Assembly: GCF_036417845.1 (NCBI RefSeq)
Contig: NC_089978.1
Location: 141,478,288 to 141,542,287, forward strand
Direction of reading: 5' to 3'
DNA length: 64,000 nt
Source of the DNA: Apteryx mantelli
Lineage: Eukaryota > Chordata > Aves > Apterygiformes > Apterygidae
Part shown: in pieces, positions 52,312 to 64,000 of the stretch
How the letters are laid out: the number at the start of each line of letters is the position of its first letter
How positions within the stretch are numbered: position 1 is the first letter of the stretch
Position numbers and translations under genes: made by a program
The notes under the pieces: generated by a model
What the model saw: the letters and a program-made list of their open reading frames with translations, nothing else
Database searches by the model: none
What the model was told of the DNA's origin: nothing

Positions 52312-52450
52312 ATTGAAATTGATTGCAAGCAGGAAGTGGTGGTGTATGACCAAAGCTCTAAAGATGTGACCTCTCTCTCATCTGACTGCTTTCTTACTGT
52401 GCTTCTGGGCAAACTGGAGAAGAATTTCAGCTCTGTATATCTGCTTTCAG
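52312..52450 (+). CDS. DUSP16: DUSP16 coding exon 2, residues 78-123 plus first base of codon 124
   Basis: The exon opens after TTGTATTTCAG in frame with the previous exon. It encodes IEIDCKQEVVVYDQSSKDV, then TSLSSDCFLTVLLGKLEKN and FSSVYLLS. This is the second half of the rhodanese-like MAPK-binding domain, with its VVVYDQSS strand and the FLTVLLGKLEK helix. The end is a phase-1 donor, TCAG|GTATGA (GT at 52,451). The split codon fits the Gly-Gly-Phe that follows in DUSP16. The family's Cys-X5-Arg phosphatase active site lies in later exons outside the window. Only about 123 of an expected roughly 650-670 residues are present. The exon is intact, with no stop or frameshift, consistent with a functional gene. 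Confidence 0.95.
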
Positions 52451-53258
52451 GTATGATGTGCCCCAAAAAAAACCCAAAAACAAAAAAACACTCAAAAAAG
52501 AAATGCTATTGATATAATTGATGTGTGCACAAGTTTGCAAAAATGTTGGTGTAACACTTCAGTTATAGCTTAGTTTTTTCATTATTTTTTTATGCATATA
52601 GTGACATTCATAATACATACCGTGTGTAGGAATTGCATCTTACAGGGGACGTATTACGCCACTAGAGCTGTGTAAATGGAAATTGATCAATATGGCTTTC
52701 TTTAGATGCATATGTTTGCTATTTTAGGGTCAAAAATCGTATAAGTGTAGTACTCTGCTCTTTAAGCTTTGTAAATACCAGGAATTGGTGCATACTACAA
52801 TAACAAAAATGATTCCCCCATACTTAAAGAAGTTGTTTTGTATGACTACCTAAACTTCAGTTCTTTAAGAGATACTCTATTTAGGACCTTTTCCTCACCC
52901 CCACTTTCTTTATTCCTTTTGAACCCCAGGTCAAAGCATCCTTAGAAATTTAAGTTCTTATAATATAAGATTTGTTTATTTGGGTATGTGTGTTGTTTCT
53001 TCTGTCTTGGAACAGTAGACTCAGTGCTCACGAGAGGGAGCAAGGAGGGGCATGAAGTAGATCCAGGACTGAAAGAAGAGGGGTTGACCCATAGACATAG
53101 GAAATTATTGCAGTGACTGGTTGAATGATCTAAGGAAGCATATGTGTGGTCTATGAGAACTGTTAAAACTACAGTCAGAGACTGGATAATGATGAGAAGA
53201 AGGGAAAGAACTCCAAAGAGATGCTTCCTTTTAGCAGGAGAATGCCACTGAGTTTTCA

Positions 53259-53288
53259 GTGACTTCAAATGAAGTGACTTCAAATGAA
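53259..53288 (+). repeat. Perfect 15-bp tandem duplication
   Basis: GTGACTTCAAATGAA occurs twice head to tail (53,259-53,273 and 53,274-53,288). Confidence 0.95.
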
Positions 53289-55865
53289 AGTGGTAGAGGT
53301 GGTTGCGTTGCTGAGAGAATTTTCCCAAACTATTTTGAAAGTGAGTGCAGTGAAAAAAGAATGATTTCTACACTTAGGTGCATTTGGTGCTGATATAAGC
53401 TGTACATATATAGTAAGCTTTATATATGTAGTAAGCGTATATGCTGAACTATAGTAAGTAGGATTTTGCTTTGGCTATGTTTGGTGCTTCTGCTTTCTTT
53501 GTCCTTTTGGTAAAAGTTATGCTTGTGGACTGTGGGCTACAATCTAAGATGAAGCAGCTCTTCTTCCATTTGAGACACCAAGTAAACATATAGTCTTTAG
53601 GCACAGTAAATGTTGACTGCAAAAGTGCTGAAATGTGTGACTAGTACCCTATTAAAATTAAAACTGTTATTTCATTTGAAAAAATAGACCAGTCAAGAAG
53701 ACATTCATGCCTCTTAAGAAACACTCTTATTGTTCAAATATCTAACTCTGTTGATCTGTCCTGAGGTTTTTTTTAATACCCTGGAGCAGATCATAGCTCC
53801 ATGCAGCAATACAGACTATTCACAATTTCATTTTCATGGTGGGAAGAGAAGCAGTTCTCTATAACTAAGAATTGGATCTCATAAGGGAGGGAGAAAGCCT
53901 GAGTAAGGTCAAGCAGAGGAGGGTAGCACAAACCTTCACTCCCAGAATTGCTGGGGAAACATCATCCTTGGGAGTAGTTGGAAGAAGAAGGTTGCCCAAA
54001 CTCTGTCAATGCTGCTCTTTTTCTGTAGTTTTGAAATTGGTTTACTGGAAGCATGGCTCTGGTTCTCTTCTTGCTCTGCATGGGGATGATGTTCGTAGTG
54101 TCTCCATCCTCGGGCTTTTCGGTAGCCTCTGTAGGAAGGGACAATATCAGAAAGGGAATGTACCCCTGTTCTGCATAATCTGGGCAAACACCAATTGTGT
54201 ACCTTATAATGATACTATGAGTGAGTGTTGTGGATTTTTTTTCTTGTATCTACGTATGGTAGTTGCCTGTTCAAGCCGAAAATGCAACTTAAAACACCTA
54301 TAAGATACAAGTGCATATTAGCTAGCTGAGATGAATTTAGCCATGTGCAGCTGAAGTTTGGGTGTTAGGGAAGGGTGTTAATGTATTAAAACTCTCCTAT
54401 AGAAAGGAGGATCTTTATTTTAACATGTCAAATGCATTTCTCTTAGCAGAGATTAGATTTGAGAATTTCATCATTTTTTGGTTAAATAGCTAGGGATGGG
54501 GCTATTTCTGAATGCAAAAATAACTGATAGTAACAAAAGGGAAATACAAAGAAAGTGTTTACTATTGATCTATTAGCGGTAAGTGTTTATTTCAGGAAAT
54601 ATAGCCAACTAAGATGAATTGGTATTAAAGTAATTAACATCAACTATGCTCCTTCAGCTCTGTGGCGTTTCCTTCTCTTATAACTAGCTTCCTTCCTTAC
54701 ATAAGAAAATTCCTTTTCACAATTCTTTTGGTTTTATTACGTCTGTTAAAGAACTAGCTACTTAAAGAAGCAACCTCACACAAGTGGTAAATGCATCTTC
54801 TGCTGTGCTGTAACCGGTTGCAGTCTCAGCAGTGTTACCTTTCCTGCTTGTGTCTTGATTAAGGAGAAGAATCTTCATATTCTTTTCCTGGAGCCTTGTG
54901 GGGGGAGGGACAGCATGCAAGATTTTGTCTTATAAAACATTTCTTGGAGTTTGTTGATATGCAGCTATAGAAAACTAGATAAAATGTGTTGTCTCAGCAA
55001 GCTGATGACAAACTCTCGTAAACGTTTATGGCTCGTAATGAGAGTAGGGGTCAATGCACCATGCAGAAAGAAAAAACCTTTGGACTTGAGTGTTCCCTAA
55101 GCCGCTCGATGTGGTTTACTTAAAACAGTGACCTTAAATAAACGTTTTGGGGTAGGAAAATAATTTTTTTTGAGATAGAATAAACAGCAATTAACAAATA
55201 TCTGAAATTCCTGTGTCCACTCTTGCTGCCTCCACCTATTACTGATCATTTGGTGAGTTTTGTGGGGTTTTGTTTTGTTTTAATTATTTAGGTTGTGCAT
55301 AGAGGTATGCTCTAACCTGAAGGCTGTTTTTCATTGACGTAACTAGTGTAAAGACCTCAAAGGAACCCTTACCAATTAGTTTAAGCTTTTGATCTAACCT
55401 CATAAAAATACTTATAATCTGGTGGGGAATGTTCTCAGGAATTTAAATATTTGTTTTGGTTCTTAATTTTTAACAATGCACAAAATACTGAAATGTGGGT
55501 ACTGAAGGCTTAACCCCACTCCCATTACCATCATTGTACCTACCCCACTGAGTTAAACACAAGGGTTTGACTTGAACCATTCCCTTCCCAGATTTTGAGA
55601 ATTGGATTTATTTTTATGGAGCCTTTTTAATTTTTTTTATTTTTTAATTAGTTTTTAGTTTCATTTTTTTAGTTTGTGATGTTTCTGCTTGGTCTACAGA
55701 AACAGTTAGGAGAGGCTACTAACATTCTTGCTTGATGCCATAGCATGATCAAGGTGGTAAATAGCAAGAGTCTTATTTAAATTCTGTTCCACTATGCCAA
55801 TGGAAGTTATTCATTGTCTACTTTCCTAATGCACTTATTTTTTCTTACTTTTCCTCTTAATCAGG

Positions 55866-56780
55866 CTTGATCTTACTCTTGTAAGCATGGATGTCCTCAT
55901 GATGGTTACCTTTCAAATGTTGCCTCTGATGATGAAGTGGAGGCTGATATTATGTTTTCTATGAAGAGAATTCCTGCTAAATGGAAGGATTTCTGAAAAA
56001 GCAGGTAGAAATCCTTACCTGTCTCTCTATCCAACCTGAGATTAAAAATTTCAATAGCCTAATACAGAGACACTGTATTGGCACTGAACTGAAACCAAAA
56101 GCAGAATTCTTGTACTCATATGAACGTGGAGCAATGGTAAATGTCTAAGAAGGATTAGATAAACATCAGAATTCTGTAATGTAGGGTCATAGAAACAGTT
56201 TCACTGAACTCTCTGTAAGAATTTCTTAAAGTGCTGCAAAAATGGAGCATGTTTTGCCAGCAAATCATAAAGGACATATTTTTCTTTTTTGTCAGTTGCT
56301 GAATTGCCACTTAGACTTGATATAACTGGTATTCGGTGCCACTGAGAACAATCAGTGATGTTGAGGAAGGGGAGTAAAATATACTAGAAGCCTTTTGTGA
56401 GCTTCTAGAAGTGCCTGTACAATTTGACCCTCCAATGCCTATACTCTGTCATAAATTTGTATGCAATTGTGTTATATTGACCCATACCTTTCATTAAATA
56501 GCATGGACCTGATCTGTAGATGAAATTGGGGTTGGGTATACTTGAATCTTGTCTGTTGAAAACCTGTAGAAAAGAGTGTCCAAACACTGCTGGAGACAAA
56601 GGTGCCATCCTTCAATGGGTGAAGCAAGGAGTACTTGGGAAGAAAGAGTGGTGTCTCATGCTAAGGTCAGGTGAGAGCTGTCTTGAAGAAATGGCGTATA
56701 TAAACTCCTATGTGCTACTTACTACACAGGTCAGCTTAACAGTTCAGAGAATCACTAATGGAGAATTACAGTTCTTCTAG
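55866..56780 (+). other. Unidentified coding-like stretch, possible eroded retropseudogene
   Basis: Several short open segments, all on the + strand but in shifting frames, read more like protein than random translation. Examples are SYSCKHGCPHDGYLSNVAS leading to IPAKWKDF (about 55,870-55,993), FLKKQVEILTCLSIQPEIKN continuing to FLYSYERGAM (about 55,990-56,150), NILEAFCELLEVPVQFDPPM (about 56,380-56,440) and an 86-codon frame at 56,520-56,780. One-base shifts would join the first two. I do not recognise a gene. Open stretches of this size also occur by chance in 64 kb, so this may be nothing. A translated search against bird proteins would decide. Confidence 0.2.
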
Positions 56781-58164
56781 GTGCCCAGTGTGAAGCCTGC
56801 ATTTGACTTGCATGAACACTAAACACTGAAGTTGGGGAAGTTGTACAGCACCATTCCAAAACCTTGTTTGGGTGCAGTCATCACAGAAAAGAGTTATGGT
56901 AACATGCAGTCAAGGCCCAAATGGTGAACTATCTCCTAATCTCTGCTACACTTCTGCCTATTAAAAATGTGAACAATAATATGATTTAATGGATTTTACC
57001 TTCCCAAGGTCTCTGAGCTTTCACCAAGTACAAAGGTACTGTGATAAGCAGAAAGACATAAATTACTAATTTCGTATTCAGTGACAAATGCAGGTGACAT
57101 ACAGTGAACAATAAATGAAGTCATAAACTGAGTAAAGGTGGGGGGAAAAAAGGCAAACAGAATGAGTTCAGTGAGATCAGGCAAAGGTCCTGGAAACAGA
57201 GACCATTGCAAAAAATGTTTTTGCTGAAACTTTCCAAATCACTGTTTCCCCCTGTCCTGTCCTGCACCTAGCAGAGAGCACATGCAAAATGGAAGACTCA
57301 CGTGGAAGATACAAAGAAGGAAGCAAGCTGAAGAACTCTTCTACAGACTTACTTATGCTGGGATTTCTCTTAAAGATATTTGAAATCAACTCTGTTTAAA
57401 GGACTCTTAGTATAAAAACGTGTGCATCTCAAGGGTACATTTGCCACTGTATTGTCTTTACTTGCCTAAAGCAAAGATGGATTAAAAAAAAAAAAAGTGT
57501 CCTCTCCCTGCTTTTTTACCATGAAAGCCACATCTTGTGGCAGAGGAGCCACAAGATAAAATTTTAAGAATATACTCTACATGACTAGAGCTGGTCATTT
57601 CCATCTACAGTTGACATGAGCAGGGTTGTGGAACTTGAACTTTTTTTCCCTATTTCTGCAATCCCAAATGCCAAATATGTGCATAGCCAGTGCGTACTGA
57701 AAGATGGCATGAGTTAGCTGTTTGTGCTGCCTGATAGTTTCCTGTCTAACACCTTGTATTTGGTTTTCTCCCCTAGCCCCCTCTGCTTTTTAATATTGGA
57801 GATGGACCTTAATAACCTTTGGTTGTGGCTGACTAAAGTTCTCAGCGTTCCCTATGCACAAGTCTTTTGGGAACACCTCAGGGAGAAGAGCATATCTCCA
57901 AGTGGTGGTAGTTGATTAGAATAACTGAGTTATTTGCAAGTTGAAATAATAGGAAATAAGCTATTTAAGCATTCTGCCAGTGCTTAGAGGAAAAAGGATA
58001 GTTGCATAACGATGCTAGTTTTCCTGATAATCTGAATGTGAACAGTGTTACCAGCAAGTCTCTGAAAGGAAAAAAGTGAAAGTCTTGCAGAGTAGGTGCA
58101 AGTTCTCGAAGTGATCTTGTAGCCTATGGAGTTCAGCCCATGTCAGTGGGGAGGAGAGGAGAGC

Positions 58165-58203
58165 AAGAAAGGAGTTTTGCCTTGAAAGAAAGGAGTTTTG
58201 CCT
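58165..58203 (+). repeat. 18-bp tandem duplication (21-bp period)
   Basis: AAGAAAGGAGTTTTGCCT occurs at 58,165-58,182 and again at 58,186-58,203 with no mismatch. Confidence 0.95.
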
Positions 58204-58638
58204 CTGTGAAAGCCTCCCTCTCCATCAGCCTTGGTGAGAGCCTAGAAAAACTAGTACCCTTGGCTACAGCTGGCCCTGTGCGAATATCCTCCCACCCTTT
58301 GTACTTAGAGCGAGGTTTTGAGTGTTCGTTTAGTGCCATGATTGTTTTAAGCACTTGAAAAATGGGAGTACACTTTATTACTTTCATATGTGTATCCACT
58401 TGCTGTCTTTTGAGAGAAAGCAAAGTTTGACTAGTGTGACGCTCTCATAATACTTTTCAAACCCAAGAATAACTTGTGAACTTTGCTTTTGTTTTGGATA
58501 CTTCTAGATGCTTATGAAACTTAATTGACTGAAATTATGATGAGGATGTTTTTTCTTCAGAGGCAGAAAGGGCAAGCAAATGTCCAGGATGTTCTCTTTG
58601 CTTGTGTTTAGGCTGACTCTTCTATTGGTATACGCCAC

Positions 58639-58668
58639 TTTTTTTTTTTTTGGGGGGGGGGGGGGGGG
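58639..58668. repeat. T13G17 double homopolymer
   Basis: Thirteen T are followed directly by seventeen G. The G run can support quadruplex folding, and tract length is error-prone in assemblies. Confidence 0.9.
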
Positions 58669-58684
58669 ACTTGACCTGATTCTC

Positions 58685-58730
58685 TTTTTTTTTTTTTTTT
58701 TTTTTTCCCCTCTTCCTTCCCCCCCACCTC
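58685..58730. repeat. T22 tract followed by polypyrimidine
   Basis: Twenty-two T (58,685-58,706) run into CCCCTCTTCCTTCCCCCCCA. Together with the T13G17 tract 17 bp upstream this makes a strongly strand-asymmetric block. Confidence 0.9.
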
Positions 58731-58769
58731 TTGCTTGCTTAACCTCTCTATTAACCTTGTCTTACCGAA

Positions 58770-58842
58770 GACAGTAAACTCTGCAAGGCAAGGAACTCGC
58801 TTTGCTCCTGTGCTCACAGAACGCCTAGCATAACAGGGCCGC
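58770..58842 (+). mobile_element. Probable ancient L2/MIR-type 3-prime end relic
   Basis: The order is ACAGTAAACTCTGCAAGGCA, AGGAACTCGCTTTGCTCCTG, then GAACGCCTAGCATAACAGGG. It matches the shared amniote L2/MIR tail (agactgtaagctctttggggcagggactgtct..., tacagcgcctagcacaatgggg) as recalled. The copy is diverged and only the tail is recognisable. Confidence 0.5.
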
Positions 58843-59686
58843 TTTCCGAACATTGCCATGATAAAACCAGAGCTTTGAGAAGCTTTTAGTCTGTGCAGCA
58901 AATCCCAGTGACCACAATGAGAAGGGGCGGGAAGGGAGCAGTGGGGGGAGGCGTGCTGTCTGCCGGCATGGCAGCAATCTGAACTGGGCTCTGCAGCGTG
59001 AACTTGTGTAATGGAAAATGGCAAGCATCCCTGTTTGGCGGAGCTGGAATGCATGAATTCTAACGGTCTGTGTAGCTCTGCAGCTCACTTAAACAAAGAC
59101 AAAACATTGCAGCTTCATAAAAGTTTGGGTTGGAAGGCTTACAACTCTGCTTCATTACAGCAGAGGGGAAAATCTATCCTGTAGCTTTTAGATACATGTT
59201 TTAATGTGTTTGGGTAGAAAATGTTCAATGGGAATATGACTGTGAAAATGCAGTTAAACCACAGAATAGTGTCTGATCTGAAGCAAAATAAACATTAATG
59301 TTAGTATTTTGTGTATCTTCTGTCTTTGCTGTAATGTTGTTTAAATTCAATTTTTGCATAGTTTTCAGTAATGGTAGACAGGTTGTGTGCCTGGCACTGA
59401 TAAGCCTTTACAATAACAAGTTCCAAATTGCTATGAGGGGGGAAGCTAAACATTAATGCACTCCACTGCAAACCCTTGGTGAATACAGAAGTTTGGTAAG
59501 GTTTACTTAAACGTACAGGATCTAAACATTATGTTGAAGAGCTAGTTGGAAATTTTGCTGGGTTTTGTTGCTGCTCTTTTTGTTTTAAAAAGGGATGCTA
59601 ATATACTGTTTATTAGTATATAGCTATATAAAATTTATGAATAATTGGTACCCTTAATGAAGAAGCTAATTCTGGATTAAAAGTGT

Positions 59687-59697
59687 GGGGGGGGGGG
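59687..59697 (+). repeat. G11 homopolymer
   Basis: Eleven consecutive G in the last intron of the window. Confidence 0.85.
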
Positions 59698-61602
59698 ATC
59701 TTCTGTCAAACAAGCTTCAAGGTCTCCCTCATGCAATGCTGTTCTAGTATATGCATGTCTTCTATGTTTTTTGACTCATCTCTTGGGTCCTAGGCTGTTT
59801 CTACCTCTTGCCTCTGCTCTAAAATAATTGTTTGATGCTGACTTAACACTGATCAACTGGCAGACAATTAGGTCTTGTAGGAAAAGGAGTGAAGTTGCTT
59901 CTAGTCTGTTTTCAAGAAGAATGAATTGAGGGGAAAACTAATTTCTCCCTTTGGTCTTTTCTGAATAGTCAGAATCCAAAGGGGAAGAAAAAGGAAAAGC
60001 AACTGATTTGAGTGGCACTCGAGAAATACCAAAGTTGGCAATGTCCAGTGTGCTCTGCATTACCAGTGTGTATGGGCTTCTCCTGCAGCCTCTGCAGGCT
60101 GTGGAAAAAACAGACATGTTCGCTGTCTCTTATATCTACATCAGCAGCAAGAGGAGGAATTCTTCCATGCATCCTATATACGACACACAGTGCTGCAGGG
60201 CCAGCTGGATGTACTGGGACATTGTATACAACACTTCATATATTTATTTTAGCCTGAAGTTTTAGGGAAGCCATGTGAGTTGCCATGTTGTCTCTGTCTG
60301 CTGTCACCCACAAAGATTTTTAAGCTTGTTGCTCAGTTTCAGTAAGGTTTGACCAAAGGAGTAACAAAATAAAATATGATGGAAGTTCTGTCAAGTCCTA
60401 TGGAAGTAAGCACTGGTACAGTGGAGAGCCTCAAATTAGTGTCTCTCTGTGAAAAATATTTCCAGGTTGAACTGAGCAGCGGTGCTGTGTAGGCCCCAGC
60501 ACTAGAAAGAGCTGTTCGGAGCTCACGCTCTAGTAGCCACCAGAGAATCCGACCACAAGGAAGTCCCCCGTAGGCAGGCGGGATTCTTAAGTTCTGCTCC
60601 CCCTGGAATTACTTGGTTTAAAAATATGCTTGCTTAGTGTGAAAGTCCAAAGCTGCTATTCTAATCTTTACAATGAGTCTCTGTTAGTTTGAGAAGGTGG
60701 CAAGGTGCCTTATCTTGGTTACCAACCTGTTTTCTTCTCTTTCTGAATCTCTTCTCTTCTCCCCTCCTTCTCAGCTTTGCTGCCAGGCACTTGGCATGAA
60801 AGGCAATTGTGTGGGGCTCTCCTCAGAGCCTTGTTTGACAGGCCCATAGGAAACCAACAGTTCTTCACATCACTTCATGTATTTTCTCAGCTTTCTTGCA
60901 TTCCAAGTTATATTTCATGGATGCCTTTAAAAAGAAATTGTCCCAGGACAAGTGCAATTTAAGTTCATTCTTAAAAATGGAAGTAGTACTGTTAGGATTT
61001 GTATATGCATGGAGCTCTTCCTTTATAGGACCTGTGTCCACATTTGGACAGTTGTACTAGAAAAAACAAGTTACACCTAACAGGGAGGTCCCCTATTCTC
61101 ATATTTACCTTTCACTGCAGAGATGTGGGCACATCAGCTGTTGCACATTAATTTCATGCCCTACCTTAATCCACCTTATTTCTGAAGTGTAGTCAAGTAT
61201 CTGCTCTTTTCTGTGCTTTGTCAGTATGTACTTACTTGATTTGTAAGAGAGCAGCTATCATTAGGCAATTAAAGAGCAAACTTGAGGTACAGAGCTCTGA
61301 AAAGATTTGAGAATGGTAAGGAATTATGGGGTTGGCTGTTTCAACAGTAATTTTCAAAGGAACTTTAAAGAGGTATTAGGATTGTCTAGTGATCAATTTG
61401 TCCGTATCTTAGAAATATGTGGAAGCTGATGCACAGGAGGAATATGTGTATGAGGAAACAACTGTGTTATACTAAACTTGCATGCAAAGGAAAAAAACTT
61501 AATTGTTAAATGTGTGTGGATGGGGGAGATGTTACCAAAACAAGCCTGTTTGGCTAACGTAGTAGCTGGTAGTTAGAACCAGCCAACAGCCCTGTTACTC
61601 TA

Positions 61603-61658
61603 GTATGTTGTGTAAGTGTGAGTGAGCTGGTGTATGTTGTGTAATTGTCAGTGAGCTG
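61603..61658 (+). repeat. 27-bp tandem duplication (29-bp period)
   Basis: The unit starting GTATGTTGTGTAAGTGTGAG (61,603-61,629) recurs at 61,632-61,658 with two substitutions, separated by 2 bp. Confidence 0.95.
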
Positions 61659-63827
61659 CTCAGGGCAATCTCTGAAGAGACTAAGAGGAGGTGATGGCAG
61701 TCTGCTTTCTCCCCAGCGCCCTGCAGAAAAGAAGGGTATTTTGGGGGAGGTGGAGATCAGGTGAGCAAAGGGGTCCTGGGCTGATGGATGGGGGGAAGTC
61801 TGCAGGATGGGTGCAGGGATGTTCTGCTCAATAACAGATGAAGTTTCACAGGACCAGCCATAAGACCCCAAAGCAGAAGATGAGTGATTTGTGTTCATGC
61901 GAGGAAAGGTTGTGTGTTGTGTGTGAATGAAGACCAACACTTGAATTTTGAAAACTGTGTTTTTGTAGATTGGAGTTTCTGCTTAACCTTTGTACTCTTC
62001 CCCGTACTAAATCTATATCATGAGTATTTAGATTTCTCTAAACAAAGAAAAATGCTTTTAGTTTTTAATTCAGAATCTATTGTTGAATGTTTTCTGAAAC
62101 TGTCATGTTTTATTTTCAGTGGTTACATCTATCAGCATGGCTTGAACCATTTGAAAGAAATATAAGGAGCAAAGACAGGGGAGGGGAAAAAGAATCCAGC
62201 ATAACATGGAAGCATAGGAAACATCTGCATTTTTATCCCCAATTTTATATCCTGTTAGAGTGTTACTTATCTTGAATGGTTTTACTGAGTGTTGAACACA
62301 ACCAGTAAAATGTTATCTGCACTTCCAAGTTCTGTGTTAAGTGTTCAGATCAAGGATTTAGGGCTTAACCAGCCTTTTACTTGCAAAACCTCTCCAGTGG
62401 TTTACAGAGCTACTGCCCCTGCAACTGCAGCATGGTAGTTGACAGCATAGTGGAATGCTCTTAGCCTGTTCCCATATAAAATAAAACAGATGAGCTGATG
62501 TAAATGTTTGTGATTCTCAATATTATTTCTCTTTAATAATTTAGAATTTGCCTCTGATGGTAGTACACTAAATAGCCCTAAGGATCTGGATGGATTCTGT
62601 TTCTGTAATGAAACGTAGCTGTTCCCAAATCAACAAAATTTCTCTGGCTATCATTTGTTGCCACCTGATTCCAGCTTCTCTCCCTCTTCTCTTCCTGCTG
62701 CTGACAAAGTTAGTTGGGAGATTTATTTGTACAGGGGTTTATGCAATGAATCTATAAGAAAAAATAGCTTTTAGTGTGGAAGTTTGTTAAAACTCTTTCA
62801 TGCCTTCTGGGTTTGGCCCTGTTTTGTTTCCTGGGTTGGCTAAGAAGGGAGTTGAAACTTCTCTGGTGTCAAGATACCTTTAATGATCATATCTTTATGA
62901 TGATAATCATAACACATGTATGCTGTATTAGGAAACTGTAGTGTTTTGATCAAAGGAAAGTGTGTAGTCACCACTTTGCAGAACCATAGCAACAGGGTAA
63001 TTGAGTAGGATACTGGATCTTGCCAAATTTCTGTTAATGGATGTGGAGGCTTGTAAGCCAGCAATGCAGGCTTTACTATAAAGATCTAGGAGGTGTTGGG
63101 TTTTCTGCCACACACAAGCATTTACGCTGCAAAACCTGACATCTTTTGGCTCCTTAACATGGTTTCATAGAAACTCTGTGTGAATCATAGCTACACAAAG
63201 CGAGCAGAACAAGTCAGCACTAGAATGCGGTACTGTACTGCAGTTTGTTAAACACGCTGCAACCAAGGGCTGCTCATCACTTGGTTAAAACTAAAATCAT
63301 TTTACTGGTCTGTTCATTCTAACAAGCTACTTAAGCGAGAGCTGAGCTGCCTCGAGGCAGTTGTATGTCTTTGCAATCTTTTGAGGGACCATCTGAAATT
63401 AGAGCAAACTTAAATTAGTGGATTTTTTTTTTCAGAAACGTACAGGACAAAACCAGCTGAACATCACAGTCAATTTACCACTGCTATTTTGATATCTTAT
63501 GCTTTCAGCTTGGAAAATATATTAGACGATGAAGTCTGAAATCACTTCCGTCTCAGTTACTTTAACTTGCTCCCATAATGATGGTAGTCATCATCCTTGA
63601 AGATTTTTCCCTCAAACTTGGGTAGGGCCTATTATGCAAGTAAGTCAGACTTAGAGTAGTGTTAGCTACTTGCTACCAGCCAAGGGATACACTGACTTTA
63701 CATGTGTGCAGTCGTGGTAGAAGCAATCGTATACTTAAAAGTGAAGAGCAAGATGCTTCTTCCTCTGTGCATATATTCCATGACAATAAGATAGAAATTT
63801 TGTTGTAGATTAAGTTACTGTGTATAC

Positions 63828-63849
63828 CTGTGTGTGTGTGTATATATAT
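63828..63849. repeat. (TG)n(TA)n compound microsatellite
   Basis: A run of about six TG units passes into about five TA units near the right edge of the window. Confidence 0.9.
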
Positions 63850-64000
63850 GTTACTGTGTTACTGTGCAGCAGGAGGTGGAAGGGTCGTCCATTTAATTCA
63901 TTGGTATTAGGTGGGTTCACTGAAAAAGTAAAGGGTGGAAAATTTCAAAAACATCCTTTGGGGTGGGGCAAATAGTTTTAAGCACAAGCAAAAATTTTAG

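Larger units (their letters stand above)
52451..64000 (+). other. DUSP16: DUSP16 intron after coding exon 2 (incomplete), runs off the window
   Basis: I looked for the next coding exon, which should begin by completing a Gly codon and continue with the known Gly-Phe-Ala-Glu-Phe-Ser segment, and did not find it. The intron is therefore at least 11.5 kb. It contains a probable L2-type relic, homopolymer tracts, small tandem duplications and an unidentified coding-like stretch, each listed separately. Confidence 0.7.

Noticed and set aside
63430-63480. Possible next DUSP16 exon after a T-rich acceptor near 63,435
   Set aside because: The sequence after TTTTTTTTTCAG does not give the expected Gly-Phe-Ala-Glu-Phe reading in phase 1.
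1-64000. CRISPR array, bacterial operon, phage or plasmid features
   Set aside because: The window is vertebrate nuclear DNA. No regularly spaced repeats, no ribosome binding sites and no dense coding.

Overview
The window looks like a vertebrate nuclear chromosome, most probably from a bird. Coding exons are short and separated by long introns with GT/AG splice sites. The only clear LINE copy is a CR1 3-prime end with an avian-type sequence. Mammalian SINEs and L1 are absent, and interspersed repeats are sparse over 64 kb. The species cannot be named from the sequence alone.

Layout. Positions 1-11,090 are intergenic upstream DNA. It holds one CR1 fragment (about 3355-3625), a probable ancient MIR/core-SINE relic (about 6915-7070), a C13A16 tract and a TG/AG microsatellite next to the promoter. 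Positions 11,090-12,960 are a strong CpG island with GC boxes, CCAAT boxes, CRE-like sites and a non-coding first exon that ends at a GTAAGT donor (12,355). A first intron of about 38 kb follows, containing a nearly full-length Tigger1 DNA transposon (18,280-20,712) with a broken transposase, plus simple repeats and a small CpG-rich patch near 42.2-42.4 kb. The first coding exon (CDS 50,987-51,217) and the second (52,312-52,450) encode residues 1-123 of a protein I recognise as DUSP16 (MKP-7), a JNK/p38 MAP-kinase phosphatase. They cover most of the N-terminal rhodanese-like MAPK-binding domain, including the basic docking motif. The catalytic dual-specificity phosphatase exons are not present and must lie beyond 64,000.

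The window is therefore the 5-prime part of a single gene on the + strand, plus its upstream flank. No coding exon of CREBL2, the usual divergent neighbour in mammals, was recognised in the upstream 11 kb. The most unusual items are the Tigger1 element in an avian-looking genome (Tigger1 is known as a eutherian transposon family, so horizontal transfer is a live hypothesis) and a strong-context upstream ORF that overlaps the DUSP16 start codon. Nearly all other open reading frames look like chance ORFs or shadows of GC-rich sequence.
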